Source of the DNA: Rotaria socialis
Lineage: Eukaryota; Rotifera; Eurotatoria; Philodinida; Philodinidae
Length of the DNA: 64,000 nt
NCBI GenBank assembly: GCA_905331475.1
Contig: CAJNYU010000030.1
Span: forward strand, 434,001-498,000
Direction of reading: 5' to 3'
A model generated the notes under the pieces. It had not been told where the DNA came from. It saw only the letters and a program-made list of their open reading frames with translations, and searched no databases. A program made the position numbers and the translations under genes. Position 1 is the first letter of the stretch. Every line of letters starts with the position of its first letter. This document shows, piece by piece, positions 27,631-39,519 of this stretch.

Positions 27631-29633
27631 GGATAGTCTGTGCTCTTTTGACAATTTATGAGCAAATGCCTAACTAAATTCTAGAATAGTGTGGGAATCT
27701 AAAAATAATTTTTTAAGTCTGTGAGTCTACTGTCTATCTATTGGGAAAAGTCCACTTTAAAATCATTCGATTGTATGATACAAAGTTAAAATCAAAGCTA
27801 TACTGAATATGAAATTCATTCTATCGTAGATATTCAATTAGTCTTATAATGAAGCTATATCCCAGAAAAATGCAAAAAAATCATCTCTTATTGCTAAATA
27901 CAACTCCCAATTGTCAGCATAAGATGCAATTTTTGTAAAATGATAATTATTTTAAACCTATGATAATAGGTTTATTCGTAGCTGTAGAAAAAGTATTACA
28001 TGTTGATGTTTTGTCGTTGTTGATATGAGATATTAAGAGAAGAGTCAGAGCAAAAAAAGATGTAAAACGAAAGATACATGAAAAGATATACTAATTCAAG
28101 TTACGCACAGTGATCCTTTTTGATATTATGCATATATTATTTGCACATATATGTATGTGTGTTGAGAGATCCAATTTACCATGCTCATACAGACAAAAGA
28201 AAAGATTTCTCGTCTTGGGAAGCTACAAAAAATAACCAAAACAAATTTGAAATAGCATTTTCAATCGTTTCCATCAATAAGCTAAGATTTATATGATTGA
28301 TTTTTACCATTATTCTTTATTGTAGGATTATACAAGTTTAAATAGATATTGATAGCACTTTCAAAACTTCAAAACTACTACTCACCTAAAATGTTTGACA
28401 TGATGAAACTCCTCCATAAGAGATTGATATTCTACCTTTAGTTATCACAATGAAGACAAAAAGAAACAAAAAGAATTAGATTATTATGTTTGCTATAACA
28501 TGACTCTTATTGTGACCCTCAACGAACTGTTAGTCATAGTTAGCTGTATAAGCCAAATGTTGTAGCACATCAATAATATTTCAAATACCTTTTGTTTTTG
28601 TATTATAACATGCGACAATGGTCAAAATGAAGAATGGAGAACTTATGCTATTAAAATGTGATTTTGAAAACAGAACATAAGTATTTATCCTGTATTTAAA
28701 ATTGAAGATTCCAATAAAAGAGATATTATCATATTTCAGTTACACTCAAATAAAATTGAAGTTTATATATATATAGGAAGTATTAGAATTCTTCAATGTT
28801 CTCAATTGAAATGTAGTTGGTGATAGAACGCTTTAACAGAAAAGATCATTAGGTGAGTATCTCTTGAATAACACTTCTTTGTGTTAAACTATATTTTTCT
28901 TTGATTTTCATACGGTTCACACATAATTTACAAAACATTAACTGTATCAACCTATTCCTCTAATCGAAAAAAGCTTTTTAAAAATTTTTGTATGCCTAAA
29001 TTAGAGATATAATTGCCTTCTATCGAAAGTTAATTCTCATAAAATTTCAAAAAATATATACATAGGTCCATATAAATGAGTAAAATTCAATAGTTACTTT
29101 GTCTGTCACTTTTTTTTACCTTGGTTGGGCTTATGATTTATCATTCAATTTATTCAAGATACGTATATTCCATGAAATTGTAAGTAAAAGGACAATTCAG
29201 GTATGATTCATTTAATAGTAAATAAATAACTAAGGGCGTAAAAAAAGTTGAATCTGTTAAGAAAAACATTCTTTTGATAGCTAACATAATACTCGATCAT
29301 CTTGTTTTTAAGTCCTTGACAATTTTATACTATGAATATGAATAGATTGTTGTTTTGTCTACACATGGCTCGAATGTAATTAAAAATAGTTTTGCATATG
29401 CCGAGTAATATTAAAAAGGTGAGATTTATACCAAACATAATTTTACCAATGAATGCTAACATTTCATTCCATTGTTGTTGTTATTGTTTTTTTCAATAAA
29501 AAAAAATAAGTGGGCATTAATACGAGTGCATTATAGTATACATGCAATAGAAAAGTGGTTAGTTATGAGACAAGAAAAAGTAATAAATTCGTTTTCTTTC
29601 AAAAAATATAAAAATAAGATAAAAACGAAGTGT
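27631..29633. other. Intergenic, nothing recognised
   Basis: Two kilobases of AT-rich DNA without a convincing frame or RNA gene. Small plus-strand frames near 29472-29872 overlap the last exons of the minus-strand CSPP1-like gene and are shadows. Confidence 0.55.
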
Positions 29634-32600
29634 TTATTTAAGCCATGCATCATCTTGCAGAGTTGTTTGACTGCCACGCCGTTGTAACCGTTGTTTTTGT
29701 TGAAAGCGTTCAAGAACTTCATTACTATCTAACAAAGATGTATCATCTTTTTCAAGTTCACGTAATTTTTTTAAACGATGTTCATTTTGTTCGGCAATTC
29801 TCTATTTGTGTAAAGAAATATTTTATGTACGTTTGTCCAAATTTGCTTTACTTACATTCAATTCAAGATTAGCCATATTTGTTGGATCATCTCGATCATA
29901 GAATCCAGGTGGATCAAAATCATATCGGTCTCGTCTTCGTCTAGCAGTATCTTCAATATTTGTAACAAAGATTCCATCAACCAAATCAACACGTTTCGAT
30001 GGTGAAATATACTCTCCACCAGTAAGTCCTCCACCTCCACCACCACCACCACGCATTAAAATAGAATCATCACGGAAATAGCTTGGTTTAAATTCATCAT
30101 CGTCATCTGTTTGAAGAACACGAAGTAATTTGTCATGTGCTGATGGCACAGTTTGATAAGGAAACTGTGCTGTATGACGCATATATCCTGGACTTTGTTT
30201 ACGTTGTGGATGGGGCAGTGATGGTGGCCTGTAGGAAACTGCTGTTTGTTCTTCTATATCGGATAAAAGAGCTGCTTGAGATTTAGAATGTTGTTGAAGG
30301 CGTGCTTCTTTATCTTTTAACTGTCGTTTCAAATGTTCCAGACGGTTAAGTACCTCGGAATCGGATCCATCAGATCGAAGAGAAGCAGTTGAATTTGTTC
30401 GAAATGGACCATTATTATTGAAGTTTGCTTGAAGACGAGGTCGATGTGTTTCTAAATGATATAATAATTGTTTAGAATGATTATTAATATAATAACTACA
30501 ATCAAAAAAATATATTTCATTGAATGGCTCCTAGAGAACTTGTTTTTTTTCAATACAGTTTTATTTGCATAGTAATGATAAATGACCGATACATAATTCA
30601 GTATTGCACCCATCGCTTACAAAAATCATTCATATCAAATAGTCAAATTGAACCAGCGAACGAAGTAAATCGCCTAATTGATTTATTACTGTTCAATCGA
30701 GAGTAGTTGCTTAAAAACTATACTGCCAAGTAAAATACTTGTATTTCCTGAGTAAAACTGATTTTCGATTTCAACTTTGCTCGAAGACAGACCATATTTA
30801 GTAGAATCTCATGTCTTTATATTCGCTCATATCCTAGAATAGGAAATATCGAATCTATTGATCAATATTGATGCGCATCTTTTCTACTCAAAAGAATTTT
30901 ATCAGTTAGAAGACGTATTCGATTATATGGACAATTATTTAACATATAAAAATTACTTTTTCTAAATCAAGTCATTACTTTGATTGATAATAAATTATTC
31001 ATGAATGAGATTCAAAAACAAACGAAAAATAAATCATAGCGTTAGTACTAATGAATTATGCAATTACTCAATCGCACATGTTTAGCTTGTATATTCTCTC
31101 TCGTGTCATGACATTGCAGATAGTAGTATTTTGTTTTCGCGAATAAAAACTTTTTAACGATGAACTCATTCTTACGAGGACAACTTGTCGAATGATTATG
31201 ATGTTAAGAGAAAATTCTCAGATATTGTATGTCGATGGCGTACTAGAACCTTCAAATAATTGATTTGTTAGTAATAAATTAAAATGAACTTTAACAACAG
31301 AAATATTACAAGATTAGTATGTTATTCTATCCTGTATAATGAACGGAATAGAACCGACGTGTAATAGAATGAAAAAAAGAGCTGTGAAAAATATCCTAAA
31401 CTTAAACATCAGTACCTACGTATATAATGTGGTGTTCATATTGGTTAGAGGTATATACGGTAAAAAAAACTAGCGACTTACGCGGTGGCTTTTTTCGAGC
31501 GGGTGGTACATCTATATAAGCAACAAGCAACAATAAATAGCAATAGAACGCTTTTTAAGATTTTATTTTTTTTATCTAACCTGGTTGTTTTGGTGTTGGT
31601 GGTTTTCGATAAGTGTCTGGAACATGTCCATCATCATCATCATCGATTGGTGGTTGAATCAATTCATTGTCATCAATGATAGGTGGTAATTGTTCTTGAT
31701 TTTCATCATCAAACGACTGATGTCTTACAACATTATGATTTGATTTTTGTTTTTTATCTTTGTTTTTTATTGTTGGCACAGGTGGTGATGAACTTCGATA
31801 AACGGGTTCATCTGATTGCTGTTCATCATAAGTATTTTGTCTATCGGCTTCATTATTATCGTCACTCAGTAATTTAGATTTTTCTGGTCGTTTTGATTCT
31901 AAAAATTGAAAAAATGTTATTATTGCCCGATACAACAAAGTAGTTAGAAAACTTCGTACTTCGTTTTATCGCAATTTCTTCTTGTTGTTTTTGCCGCCCT
32001 AATTCTTCTTGTAGACGTTGTTGATGTTGACGCTCTTGTGCTTCTTTTTCTTGTTTTCTTGATGCTTCTTCAGCTGTTTGCTTTTCCACTTGCTGTTGCC
32101 ATTCAATATGTTTAGCAATTTCACGTTCTTCGTCAGCTCGACGTCGAGTTAATTCTTCCGCATTTCGTTGACGTTTTTCGTCGATTTGTCTTTTTAAATC
32201 TTGTTTATATCTTTCTTCACGAACCAACTGCTCGTCTGTTTTAATTGTACCAAATATACCATTGCTAACAGCACCACGAGCATGATTGGGTGAACCAGAA
32301 CGATCCTGAAAAAATTTATTCATAAAATAAAAACTACTTGCAACAGAACTTTTGTAATTAAAATATGAAATGATTTTCAATATATGAGAATAGCATAGAA
32401 CTAAGATTTTCATCTAGCGGCAATTCAAACTATAATTCTTTTGTCTAACGATTTTTCAAAATTCAAAAACTTATAGTAGACAATTTGTTCGAAAACATAA
32501 ATTTTTTGTCTCAATTGGTCAACGTATTCTCACTCATGTGAAGATAGACTGACTTCGCTTGCTCATCATATTGTAGAATACAATTTTTTTCATGTCAATT

Positions 32601-34393
32601 TTTAGCTGAAATAAATATTTTCAATGCAACAGTATAATTCAAATACTAATATATTTAATAAGATTGAAAATTAGCGCTTAGAGTTATACCTTGTCATAAT
32701 TATTTTGCATACTTATTCATACAAATCTAAAGTAGATGTCAATTGGAAGAATATTTCTGTCACTATCAATAGAATGACTAAGTTTTTTAGTTTCATTTTG
32801 TACGCAACAATATAGATTTCATAGCTGGAAAAAATGTTGAATTACCGAGTTTGATGGATTTTGCTTGTCTCCGTTATAGAAAGGTGCGTTAGTTATTGAA
32901 CTTGGGCCAGCACCTAACGAATATATCTTATCATCAATAGCTGTGTACGGTTGCTGTCCTTGAGGTGATATATATTGTTGTTGTTGTTGTTGTTGCGGAT
33001 TTCTTAGATCACCTAAATTCGCTACGACATTACCATCTTTATCACGCATTGGTGCACCACCACCACTACGACCAAAATAATTGTAACGATTTATTTCAAC
33101 TTCTAATTTTCTTTCATATTCATCTTTTTCCTGTTTAGCTTGTGCTTTTCTCATTTTTGCTTCACGCATTTGTGACAGAAGCTCTTGTTGATAACGTTTC
33201 TTAGCTGCTTGTTCTGTTTCTTTATCCTTGTCATGGCCTATTTGAAAGCCATCATCATTATTTCGTTTTGATCGATTATCATTACGATTTTGTTGTTGAT
33301 TTCTCTGTGGTGATGAATCATTCATTGAATCAAATGATATATTTAAATTAGGCCCACCACCTGTAATAACACTTGCTGAACTTGAAGAAACTGGTGGTCG
33401 ATTAAGAATTCGAGCAAGTTCATGATCAATTGCACTACGCTGATTTAATCGTTCGGCAAGTAATGAATTTAATGCATTTAAATCTTCAGTATAATGTGCA
33501 CGAGTAACACTTGATGAATTGCCAGCAGATAATTTACTACTTTCTAGAATAAAACATTTAAATTAGCAAATTATTTAAGAAAAAAAGAACTTTTACAATA
33601 TACCTAATTCTAATTGTCTTCTTCTTGCTTCTAATTCACGTATTTGTTCATATAATTCTAAAATATATTCTTCACGATCACGAATATATTGTTCATCATG
33701 AACTTCTGACAAACGTGATCGTGCTCGATTTGTTGTATATTCTGTTGTAGTTGTCGATGATGAAAATATATCATTTACATTTGAAACATTAGTCGTTTTT
33801 TTGTCACCATTTTTCTCCCATGGTGCAACAACCTTTCCATTTTCTGCAAATTGTACACGTCGAGTTGTCTTTTCACGCGTGGAAACAGGTTGTGACGTGG
33901 ATTTATGTTTTGGACCATGTTGAGACCGTAAAAAGTCATTATATTCACGTTTTAAATCATCTTTGAGTTGCGCACGTTTTTCTGCATGCGCTCCAAATCG
34001 ATCAAAAAAACCGAACTGATTATTATTAGTATTATTACGAGCGTCGTTTTCAACATGACGTGGTTGTTGTTCAAAATCGTACGAGGTTGATTGTGATTCT
34101 GGATAAGGACTAGTAGCGATTGGACGTGGTGAAGGAGGAATATAAGTTTGTCTAGATTGATTACGAGGTGGTGGTTCGTTTAAAATGCGAGCAACTTTGA
34201 AGTCTAATCGATCATCCAAATTAGTGGATGGTAAAGTTGGAGGTTGACGAGGAGGTGGGGGCGGCGCTGGTGGCGCTGCTAATCGTTGTCGATTTGTTTG
34301 TTGTCGATTTACTTGTTGCCGATTAGGTTCTTTGTTAAGTTTGGATCTCTGACGTTCTATGAAATAGTCAATATCTTGAGAAGCATCTAGCAT
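29634..34393 (-). CDS. CSPP1: CSPP1-like centrosome and spindle-pole/ciliary protein
   Basis: Seven exons (34393-33604, 33543-32846, 32305-31960, 31898-31581, 31511-31482, 30451-29856, 29801-29634) sum to 2946 nt, 981 residues. CSPP1 caps and stabilises microtubule ends at centrosomes and in cilia. Colinear matches to the vertebrate protein are an N-terminal IDYFIERQRSKL helix, KRAQLKDDLKREYNDFLRSQ, KRYQQELLSQMREAKMRKAQ with EKDEYERKLEVEINRYN and GRSGGGAPMRDKDGN, then SPNHARGAVSNGIFG leading into a long charged coiled coil (EERYKQDLKRQIDEKRQRN), the SSSPPVPTIKNK linker, and a terminal QNEHRLKKLREL segment. The GGGAP block and the SP-ARG-FG word are the most diagnostic. Exon 5 is only 30 nt and encodes a Pro-rich VPPARKKPPR, an SH3-ligand-like sequence that could be skipped in frame. 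Intron 2 is 540 bp and intron 5 is 1.0 kb. Confidence 0.88.
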
Positions 34394-35610
34394 GATTTTG
34401 TTGTTTTTGTTTATATGTACATAACGAACTTTGAAGTATTTTTGGCAAGCAAGCAGTTAACAATATGGCGAGAGCTTTTTTTCGTTCTTCTTTTTCAATT
34501 CTATATGAATTACAAAAAATTACATTAGCATATTTTTTCGCCATAACCGATTATATTAACTTAGATACCGGGAGGAAGATAATAAAAATTACATTCAATA
34601 AAGAAAGCGGTAATGATCGCACTCTACAGGAAATGAGACAAGCAAAATGGTCACATACTATCGATTAGACTTTAAGTTTTACATCTTAATTAAAGAAATC
34701 TATTTGGTTTTTGCATTTAATTACATTAGCTTTTACTGATTTCTTACTTGCATTAGTTACGAGAAAAAAATGTTTCTCGATATTAATAGAACACTATTGA
34801 ATATATTTGAGATACCATTTTAAAATTAGATGAGTTCAGTGAAGCAGAAATACTTATTTGATTATTGAGAATCAATCTAAGCGACTGTGAATTCGTTTTA
34901 GTCTACATCAGTGATTACGGATTACACAATCTTCATCCCATCAAATGATCAAAAGTCTGTGGTAGAAAATGCCAACTATGTCAATGTGGCATGACTTTAT
35001 TAATTAGTTCAAAAATGTGATCTCAGAAAATTTCTGTTACTTTCCTTTGAATTTTCAAATCTCTCTACATCGCAGTAATGTGAGACAATACGTAATTATA
35101 TTGCCTGCAAACAGGTGTAGTAATTGTAATGCGAATGAATGCATCCAATATTTCCTTTATGAAACATTTATCTTTTATATTTTCATATGATTTTTATATG
35201 TTCACGTGGAAACTTTCTCCGTGTTTGCTTTGTTTTATGAATTTTCACGCCTGGGGAAAATGATGAATGGGCTAAAAAACAATTTATGACAGAAGATTTT
35301 GCACTAAATGGCATGACTTGAATTTAAAAAAAAACGTATGATTCAAAGTACAGTTGAGTGATTACGAAAAAATACAACAAATTTTCTGAAAATATCAAAA
35401 GAGAATTCAAAAGAGGCTTTGAAGATGTGAATATTTGAATATTAGAACGAAAACGCTTCGTTTCTGTCTTCATAGAGATACATAGAAATACAAAAACAAT
35501 AATACTGTGAAGAATATACAGGAACGAGAGCATATTTGTTTTAGTCTAGCGAAAACTGAAAGAAGTTAGAAATAATTTTCCGTCGACAAAGGTTTCTATT
35601 TTCGTTACAG
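34394..35610. other. Intergenic, nothing recognised
   Basis: The space upstream of two diverging genes. A 67-codon plus-strand frame at 34465-34668 has no recognisable feature. A TTCGTTACAG splice acceptor sits immediately before the ATG at 35611, so an untranslated exon of the next gene probably lies here. Confidence 0.5.
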
Positions 35611-35912
35611 ATGTGTTACTATTGTCATATTTTACAATATAATCCTGGTGCTCCTGTGTATCAAGGTTTCCATTGTCTCGATCGTTCAAATCTTCATTCG
35701 AAAGTTCCAATGAATCAACGAATATATGACTGTGACCAATCAATTATTCCTATCCCTTCTGCTCCTCCAGCTGACGGTATACTTATACAATTGAAATTGA
35801 AATTGATCATAGAATTTTTTTTATGTATATTTCGTATTTAGAAGAGCCTATTGTTAAATCAAAGTCAAAAAGAAAACTATTCAGCCAATTGAAGAAAATT
35901 TTTCTTCAATAA
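35611..35912 (+). CDS. Small Cys/His-containing protein, unknown
   Basis: Exons 35611-35776 and 35842-35912 join through a GTATAC donor and a TATTTAG acceptor to a 78-residue protein. Cysteines sit at positions 2, 5, 22 and 41 with histidines at 6, 21 and 29; the MCYYCH start could hold a metal ion. The middle is Pro-rich (IPIPSAPPAD). The tail is strongly basic (KSKSKRKLFSQLKKIF) and could form an amphipathic helix or a nuclear or membrane-binding signal. I do not recognise the family. Clean splice signals and a closed frame support a real gene, but length and lack of homology leave doubt. Confidence 0.5.
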
Positions 35913-36812
35913 TTTTGAACGTGTGCTCCACCTTTTTTAATTTCTGATTCATACCTAATAACATTTATTATAATGGCGAAGCTGTTGACTGTTGATCATG
36001 AGACAAAATAAAATTATGATTTTTCTACAATATCAAAAGTTGTTCGAGTCGATAGGAATTCTTATCAGTTTTGCTTGTTACTTATTGTTTTTATTCTTTT
36101 GTTTGAAGTAAGCTTGCTTATAATAGACAATGATGATAAGTGTACGTAAGTGTTTGTATTCAAATTTGAGCATCTTCTTTTCATAGTAATTCAGTTTTAT
36201 TTATTTTTCACTACTTACTCTAAACAATAGTGTTCGCAGTGAATGTCATATATTCATCATCGGTTACATGAGACTAGCCTAGAATCCGAAACAGAACTAG
36301 TTGTTCATCATGTTTATAAAAGTAAAACGATAACAAAAACAAAAACTGCTTCTATATACAATAAATCGAAATTTTTACACGAAAATACAAAGATGCAATC
36401 ATCAGTAAAATGGAAAATAAACCGTTTTAGTTTTCTTCTTATTATTTTCGCACTACTGTTAGTCGAAGAACATTCGATGGTAAACTTGGACATACAAACG
36501 AATGGCGTGCAGAATTTGTAGTCGTTACTACACATCTCGCTAAGTCTATTGTGTCCCTAGTATACATTGATGAATTATCAATTAGGCGAGTCGTTGTTGA
36601 GCAAATCGATGAAGTCGTAGAAGTTGTTGCAATAATAAACTTTTGTGATTGCTGAAAAGATGGTACAGTTGTAAGACAAAATACAGTGTTAGGATTCATT
36701 GCCGGAGAAGTGCAATGTATCTAAATTAAAAAAGTTGACACTGACTTATTCTCTTTGTTTAAACTTACAGTCATTGTCTTCGATTGCTTAGCTGGAACAA
36801 GTAATGGTGGCT
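35913..36812. other. Intergenic between a small gene and a decayed transposase-like gene
   Basis: A plus-strand frame (36243-36521) and a minus-strand frame (36442-36699) overlap each other. The minus one, Ser/Thr-rich, may be a leftover 3' exon of the neighbouring decayed gene, but no splice link was convincing. Confidence 0.4.
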
Positions 36813-39519
36813 TTAAATCTGATTATTAGTTTTTGCAGTTATATAGGGTTGCTGTGTACTTTCAAATACCGCTGTTTTAAAACGTTTGACTGGTAATGAT
36901 GTTAGATTTTGTTGTTCATTAGATCGTTTATCTGATAGATGCGGATGATATCCAAATGATACAATAATGTTAGCACGAACATGTGTAACATTTAATGTCC
37001 TAGCTTTCATTGCCCATTTATCACATTGAGGTTGCTTTAATGTATAATTACTATCAAGACGAGTATATGTTTTTCGTAATTGCTCAGCAAAATACATTTG
37101 TAACCAATAGATAACTATTGTACCACTATCAATACGAGACTCACGCCAATCACGTAATTGTGCAGACTAAAATTTTAAATGAATTTACATAGGTAAATGA
37201 TGAATAAAACATACCACAGTTCGCATTGGTTCACAAATAAGACCTTGAATGCCTGAATTAGAATCGAAAAGATAATATTTGTTCAATATCCATGATCCAA
37301 GATCACTATCAATCAATGGAAAAATAGTTTGTTCGAAATATGTTCGAAATTCTTGTGTCCAATTTCATTTACAACGATCATAGAAACGTATAAATGTTTT
37401 CATATCCGTACATAATAGTAAAGATTTTATTTCAGCAAGATAAAATTGATAATCTGCGTGTGTTCGACCATTGTGTAATAGCCGTGCATGTAATTGAGAA
37501 AAGATATAATTCCATGTATGAATAATACGTAAATTTGGCAAAAATATTGATAAATAATTATTTTTCAATGTATTCCTGTCGTTATCAATTATATGCAAAC
37601 ATCGCGATTCAATATTTGGACATTTTTGTTTTAAATATGTTAAAATATATTCGTAGACATCATCACAACAACGAGTAAATAGTGCACAACCTAAAGTATG
37701 AGAATTTTTTATTAAACTAATGATGAAATCTTGCAAAACGATAATTTTCCGTTGAGATGACTACTAGATGATTAGATAGTCTGCTGGGAAGAAATCCAAG
37801 ATGTACAATCGTTAGTCATTGTCTCAACGTCATATAATTGTTTCAATGCACTCTTTTGTTGATATTTTTCGAATAATGTAGCTGTGTACTCATGATCGAT
37901 AATATGCCAAGTAAAAATGTAGAGATTACAAGAAATCTTTAATTCGCGTAGGCCCACTCGTAAACTAATGACAATTTATCTGAATCTATGATTTGTGTGG
38001 CTCCCATGAGAATGATTTTCTTTGGCAGAATCCTAATTGAAAAACTTATAAGAGCATGATTAAGAATTTGTTTTTTTTATAAGCTCTACTTCTCAACTTC
38101 GTTCTCTACAAACTATCATGTTTATATGAAGCTCGTAAATAAGATTAGACGAAATGCTAATCGCTAAACATTTTTGATTCGGTAAAACAAGAGTTCTTGT
38201 AGGAGAACACAGAGCATCTTGTTGTGATAGAAGATCAGGATGATCTTATAATAGATTAAATTCATGCATAGATTCATTTGAGAATGCAACAACAACAACG
38301 TTTGGTATCAATGTAAAACGAACAATATAGTTTGGTGTTTCACTTGCAAAACGATATAACTCTGATATTTCATCTGTTGAAGCTACAAGACGACGAGCTA
38401 ATCGTCTTTTAATATTACGTATTTGTTCGATGTTTCGAGATCGAGATAAAATGTCAGCATTAACTTTTGTTTCACTTAATGTGTTCGATAAATTTGAATT
38501 CTTTAATGATGTTTTCTTCTGCTTATTTTGACTATCATCAAATGTTTCATTGATTTGATTGGAATTATTTCCTTCATCATCTTCATCATCATCATCATCA
38601 TCATCATTATCATCATCATTATTATTGTTGTTAGTAGTAGTATGTTCAGTAGAATTGTGTCTTGTATATTGTTTAAATATTTGCACAGTTTCAGCATTTG
38701 ATGCTACTTCACAAATAAGTTTGTTAAGAAGTGATGGACGTGTATGAAAAAATGGCTTCGTATTTTTTTTACAATTTCCATGTGGAAATTCTTCAGCAAC
38801 ATTTTCATTGCCAAGATATTGTACAACAACTTTTGATGGATCGACAAGTGAAACAAATGTTTGTTTTTCAAAATCTTTACTTTTCTGCTTATTCTTTTGT
38901 CCAGCATGAAAATAACATTTCTTAATTACTGGACTATGTGTTGGTAAACAGCGAGCGGCTATTTTAACCCAACGATAACCACCACTACGCCAATCGTCTA
39001 AAAATAATATACAACACATATGAATTGTTTCTGCTTCATGAATATTGAACAGAATCAACTAAATCAATCAGTTTTTGATGAAGGATCAGTGATGCCATTA
39101 CGAGATCTATTCACAATCTTTCAATTATCGATGAAACTATCTATTTTCACTTTGTGTCTCTATTTTTTCATATATGAAGGTGAATATTATAGTGTTTTGA
39201 TATTAAAATCAATGCTTAGCAGACAATCAATTGAGATTTTCTTATCCGTTAACATTCTAATCCGCCATATACCTATGGATGTCTTCCATAGAGTTTTTCA
39301 TTATTCCAGAGTTTATATAGCGGATGAACAATGGTATTCACTGGAATTCAAAAGTTTACTTTCATGCCCAATATCAAGTTTCAATACATAGACTTCACCA
39401 GCTTTCGGTTTGAAAGGTGGCGTTATTGTACATATTGTTGATGGTAAATCAAAGAGAGGAATAACTTGTGTAGCTTCAAGCGATTGATGTCGAGTGAACG
39501 TCGGGCAATTTTTTGTCAT
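36813..39519 (-). pseudogene. Degenerate MULE-transposase-like gene
   Basis: The first exon (39519-39360) joins at GTAAAC to an exon beginning near 39002 to give an intact N-terminal domain: DWRSGGYRWVK, KKCYFHAG, VVVQYLGNENVAEEFPHGN, PFFHTRPSLLNKL, then an (N/D)n acidic tract and RNIEQIRNIKRRL. I recall this module ahead of MULE-type DDE transposases in bdelloids and some other animals. That frame ends at 38246. Downstream the catalytic region is eroded. 37736-37365 still reads as the middle of a MULE core (YILTYLKQKCPN, RCLHIIDND, IIHTWNYIFSQL), but it is cut by an in-frame TGA at 37365-37367. Beyond that the frame stays open (NWTQEFRTYFEQT, DSDLGSWILNKY) to a donor near 37213, and the next exon (about 37168-36813) ends normally. 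The first DDE Asp segment is not recognisable. Either a dead element or a truncated host gene keeping only the N-terminal domain (39519-38246). Confidence 0.6.

Noticed and set aside
36243..36521. Plus-strand 92-codon frame with a hydrophobic stretch
   Set aside because: It overlaps a minus-strand frame, has no recognisable family or splice context, and could be chance in AT-rich DNA.
38559..38747. Plus-strand poly-Ser/Leu frame
   Set aside because: It is the complement of the Asp/Asn tract of the minus-strand transposase-like gene.
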